Shown here piece by piece: positions 61,491 through 64,000 of a stretch of DNA of 64,000 nt. This DNA is from Glaciihabitans sp. dw_435. GTDB lineage: Bacteria; Actinomycetota; Actinomycetes; Actinomycetales; Microbacteriaceae. Numbering within the stretch: the first letter of the stretch is position 1; each line of letters starts with the position of its first letter. The stretch covers positions 1-64,000 of the forward strand of contig NZ_JAAVUZ010000007.1 in NCBI RefSeq assembly GCF_018449675.1, read 5' to 3'. A model generated the notes under the pieces. That model was given only the letters and a program-made list of their open reading frames with translations. It did not search any database and was not told where the DNA came from. Position numbers and translations under genes: made by a program.

Positions 61491-61673
61491 ACGTAAATTT
61501 TCTCGGCTGGCACTGACATTTCGGGGTCAAAAAGCCCGGAATTCCGGGGATGTGGATAAGTTTGTGCGAAATATTTCGGCGACCAGGTGGGTATCCCACC
61601 GAAGGCACATTGAGTAGTGCAGCACCCCTGCGAGGATGAGATCACACGCGACACCGGCAAAGGAGCCATCACC

Positions 61674-62099
61674 ATGTCAGCTGCCGTTTCTCTCATCACC
61701 GCGAGCCTGCTTTCGAGCCACGCGGGATATTCGCACGCGGCAGTGGTGGCATCGGGTACACGACTGGTGTTCCTCGCCGGAAGTTGCCCGGTTGACCTCG
61801 ATGGGTCCACTGTCGCAGTCGGGGACGTCGCTGGACAGGCTCGCGCGTGCATCGACAATATGGCGATCGCGCTGCAGGCAGCCGGGGCGACGATCAGCGA
61901 TGTGGTTTCTACGCGGATCCTTGTTGCGTCCCGCGACCGAGAAGACCTGGTGCTGGCGTGGGACATCGTCCGCGCTGCGTTCGGGGATCACGCCGTACCG
62001 AGCACGCTCCTGGGAGTCACCGTCCTCGGTTACCCGGACCAACTCGTCGAGGTCGAGGCCGTTGCAGCGATCTCCGTTGATTCGACCCTCGGGAGTTAA
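61674..62099 (+). CDS. RidA family protein
   Basis: A 141-residue YjgF/YER057c/UK114 protein, expected to trimerise and deaminate reactive enamine/imine intermediates. Segments YSHAAVVASGTRLVFLAG and IDNMAIALQAAGATISDVV are typical. The residue that in RidA is the catalytic Arg lies in STRILVAS and is present. AAAGGAG precedes ATG 61674 by 8 bases. Confidence 0.85.
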   Translation: MSAAVSLITASLLSSHAGYSHAAVVASGTRLVFLAGSCPVDLDGSTVAVGDVAGQARACIDNMAIALQAAGATISDVVSTRILVASRDREDLVLAWDIVRAAFGDHAVPSTLLGVTVLGYPDQLVEVEAVAAISVDSTLGS

Positions 62100-62101
62100 G
62101 A

Positions 62102-62134
62102 AGAGCCGCCCCACCACGCTGGTGGGACGGCTCT
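62102..62134. terminator. Terminator between ridA-like and UPF0114 genes
   Basis: AGAGCCGCCCCACCA and TGGTGGGACGGCTCT form a 15-bp stem with one C-A mismatch around CGC. It separates the convergent RidA and UPF0114 genes. Confidence 0.8.
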
Positions 62135-62152
62135 GTGTCGGACTGTGGGCGA

Positions 62153-62959
62153 TTAGCGCTCGTTGGCCAGCTGGAGCCGCTTGACCTCGCGGGCAGCGAG
62201 TTCCTCGGGCGTCGCGGCCTCGTAGGGCAGTGCATAGGTCGGGGCGCCGCCGATCGCGGCAGACCCGGCCGGAGCAGACACCATGGGTGCGTGACCGTTG
62301 GGTGCGTGGGGCGCCTCTTCGAGGGCCGGCTCGGCGTGACCGCCGGAACGGGACATCCGGTCGATCCATTGGAGGGCGATGGCGGAGAGGATGAAGACGA
62401 TGTGAATGACGACCTGCCAGAGCACGCCGTCCCAGGTGTACGACTCTTCGGAGGTGTCGCCGGCGGTGGCCGCGGAGCCGCGGGGGCCGATGCTGCCGAC
62501 CTCGATAAACGTCTTGAGAAGGTGGATCGAGGAGATGCCGACGATGGCCATCGCGAGCTTGACCTTGAGCACATTCGCGTTGACGTGGGACAACCACTCA
62601 GGCTGGTCGGGATGTCCGTCGATCTTGATCTTCGAGACGAACGTCTCGTAGCCGCCGATGATGACCATGATCAGCAGATTTGCGATCATAACGACGTCAA
62701 TCAGGCCGAGGACGGCCAGCATGATGACGGCCTCATCGATCTCGATTCCGTGGTCGCCGGGGTGCGCGAACGCCTCCCAGACGGTGCCGCCCAGGTGGTA
62801 CAGCTCGACCATGAAGACGACGACGTAGATGACCTGCGCGATGATCAGACCGATGTACAGCGGGGCCTGAAGCCACCGACTGAAAAAGATCATGAATCCG
62901 ACGCTCTGGACCCATCGGGATTGCTCTTTGAACTGGTGGGGTGCGGGGGATTGGCTCAC
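62153..62959 (-). CDS. UPF0114 (YqhA-like) membrane protein
   Basis: A 268-residue membrane protein with four helices. IFFSRWLQAPLYIGLI, LIDVVMIANLLIMVIIGGYE and LKVKLAMAIVGISSIHLLKT match the UPF0114/TIGR00645 family. A polar tail of about 60 residues follows. Function unknown. GTG start at 62959, with TAGTAT (62971-62966) 6 bases upstream. Confidence 0.83.
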   Translation of the reverse strand: MSQSPAPHQFKEQSRWVQSVGFMIFFSRWLQAPLYIGLIIAQVIYVVVFMVELYHLGGTVWEAFAHPGDHGIEIDEAVIMLAVLGLIDVVMIANLLIMVIIGGYETFVSKIKIDGHPDQPEWLSHVNANVLKVKLAMAIVGISSIHLLKTFIEVGSIGPRGSAATAGDTSEESYTWDGVLWQVVIHIVFILSAIALQWIDRMSRSGGHAEPALEEAPHAPNGHAPMVSAPAGSAAIGGAPTYALPYEAATPEELAAREVKRLQLANER

Positions 62960-63010
62960 GCGCCCATACTAGGGAGGCCTCATCTGGGAACGTCCTGTAC
63001 GATCGTCAGA

Positions 63011-63112
63011 GTGAAGGGGAGTATCCCACTGAGCCGCGTTCGTCAGCACAGGTTCCAATGGTGAAGCCTCGGACGTGGCCACCGTTTTCGGTGAGGGAGA
63101 GACTTTCGGGTT
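63011..63112 (+). promoter_or_regulatory. yybP-ykoY-like manganese riboswitch (terC leader)
   Basis: GTGAAGGGGAGTATC (63011-63025) matches the 5' conserved loop, and GAGGGAGAGACTTTCGGG (63093-63110) the 3' one, with GC-rich helices between. The leader ends 33 bases before the terC start. TerC genes preceded by this RNA are well known in bacteria, and the family binds Mn2+. Confidence 0.8.
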
Positions 63113-63145
63113 CTGCTGTACCCGTTTCCTGACCAAAGGACCTCC

Positions 63146-64000
63146 ATGGCGCTTGAATTACCGCTGGCCTTCGAGATCATCTCGTTCGTCGTACTCACCC
63201 TGATCATCGTTGCCGACCTCGTGTTGGCATACCGCAGGCCACACATCCCGTCGACCAGAGAGTCGGCCCTCTGGGTAGCGTTCTACGTCGTGCTGGCGTT
63301 GATCTTCGCCGTCATCATGTTCTTCGTTGGTGGCAGTGAGCACGCGGGGCAGTTTGTTGCGGGATGGCTCACCGAATACAGTCTCTCGATCGACAACCTG
63401 TTCGTGTTCGTGATCATCATGGCCAGGTTCTCGGTACCCCGGAAGTACCAGCAAGAGGTGCTCATGGTGGGCATCATCCTGGCGCTGATCTTCCGCGGAA
63501 TCTTCATCCTCCTCGGGGCGACGATCATCGAGAACTTCAGCGCGGTGTTCTACCTATTCGGTCTGTTCCTGCTCTATACGGCCTACAACCAGGCGTTCAC
63601 GAACCACGATGACGAGACCGAAACCGAAAACAAGCTCATCAAGTTCCTGCGCAAGCGCATCGCCATCACCGACGACTACGACGGCGCCAAGATCCGCACC
63701 GTGATCGACGGCAAGAAGATCTTCACGCCGATCCTGATCGTGTTCATCGCCATCGGCACCACGGACATCGTCTTTGCGCTGGACTCGATCCCCGCGATCT
63801 TCGGTATCACGCAGAGTCCGTTCATTGTCTTCGCCGCCAACGTGTTTGCTCTGATGGGGCTGCGCCAGCTGTACTTCCTGCTCGGCGATCTCATCGACAA
63901 GCTCGTGTACCTCCACTACGGAATCGCGTTCATCCTCGGTTTTATCGGCGTGAAGCTCTTCTTCCACGCCCTGCACGAGAACGAACTCCCGTTCATCAAC
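63146..64000 (+). CDS. TerC family metal exporter, truncated by window end
   Basis: The first 285 residues of a TerC/Alx-type integral membrane protein; no stop before the window ends. Conserved acidic motifs are present in membrane helices: EYSLSIDNLFVFVI and GTTDIVFALDSIPAIF. Members export manganese during metal stress. AAAGGA precedes the ATG at 63146. The preceding yybP-ykoY-like leader supports Mn2+ as the substrate. Confidence 0.9.
   Translation, partial: MALELPLAFEIISFVVLTLIIVADLVLAYRRPHIPSTRESALWVAFYVVLALIFAVIMFFVGGSEHAGQFVAGWLTEYSLSIDNLFVFVIIMARFSVPRKYQQEVLMVGIILALIFRGIFILLGATIIENFSAVFYLFGLFLLYTAYNQAFTNHDDETETENKLIKFLRKRIAITDDYDGAKIRTVIDGKKIFTPILIVFIAIGTTDIVFALDSIPAIFGITQSPFIVFAANVFALMGLRQLYFLLGDLIDKLVYLHYGIAFILGFIGVKLFFHALHENELPFIN

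Overview
The window is high-GC, densely coded DNA of a Gram-positive actinobacterium, most likely a member of the Microbacteriaceae. The evidence is the serA-leuB-ilvE-gltX neighbourhood, a DUF222/HNH endonuclease of actinobacterial type, a sortase-anchored DUF3494 protein, an oleA-oleBC-oleD cluster with the OleB-OleC fusion seen in actinobacteria, and many genes that appear to be leaderless (a TANNNT -10 hexamer about 6 nt before the start codon). No phage, plasmid, IS element or CRISPR array is visible. The genus cannot be fixed by eye.

Layout. 1-11056: degenerate ~41-bp repeats, doxX-like, serA, leuB, ilvE, an aldo/keto reductase, a fumarylacetoacetate-hydrolase-family gene, a YeiH-type exporter, a DUF1963 protein, gltX and a thioredoxin-reductase-like flavoprotein. 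11071-12700: a CtaG-like membrane protein with a damaged or unusual N-terminus, an acidic orphan and tRNA-Gln(CTG). 12774-26957: a polyamine uptake and oxidation locus made of two convergent operons. The forward one is cupin, FAD oxidase, amine oxidase, aldehyde dehydrogenase and gamma-glutamyltransferase. The reverse one is XRE-cupin regulator, amidohydrolase, potA, potD, potB, potC and a second FAD oxidase. 27336-34614: a carbohydrate locus with a GntP permease, a GntR/FCD regulator and a coupled operon of TIM-barrel isomerase, DhaK/DhaL-type kinase, RpiB-like isomerase, TPI-like isomerase and PdxA-like decarboxylating dehydrogenase. It resembles tetritol/tetronate catabolism, but in a combination I cannot match to a described pathway.

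34869-41955: a surface-anchored DUF3494 protein, the olefin operon oleA-oleBC-oleD and a MerR regulator. 41978-47985: membrane proteins, an MBL-fold hydrolase, csoR-copB copper efflux with a canonical operator, a lipid kinase and a DUF1304 protein. 48092-53692: a regulatory patch with three TetR genes, each beside clear palindromic sites, tRNA-Glu(CTC), a flavin monooxygenase, a ketopantoate-reductase-like enzyme, and two orphan genes, one of which carries an in-frame amber codon. 53771-64000: an MFS transporter, a remnant of arginine deiminase lacking its catalytic cysteine, a K+ channel, small membrane and lipoproteins, a rubrerythrin-VIT1 metal exporter and a TerC exporter (cut by the window end). 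The last two sit behind yybP-ykoY-like (manganese) leaders. An NAD(P)-binding protein, the DUF222/HNH protein, a RidA protein and a UPF0114 protein lie between them.

The strongest candidates for something undescribed are the GntP/kinase/RpiB/TPI/PdxA pathway, the polyamine locus with a cytoplasmic gamma-glutamyltransferase and an embedded amidohydrolase, and the paired manganese leaders.
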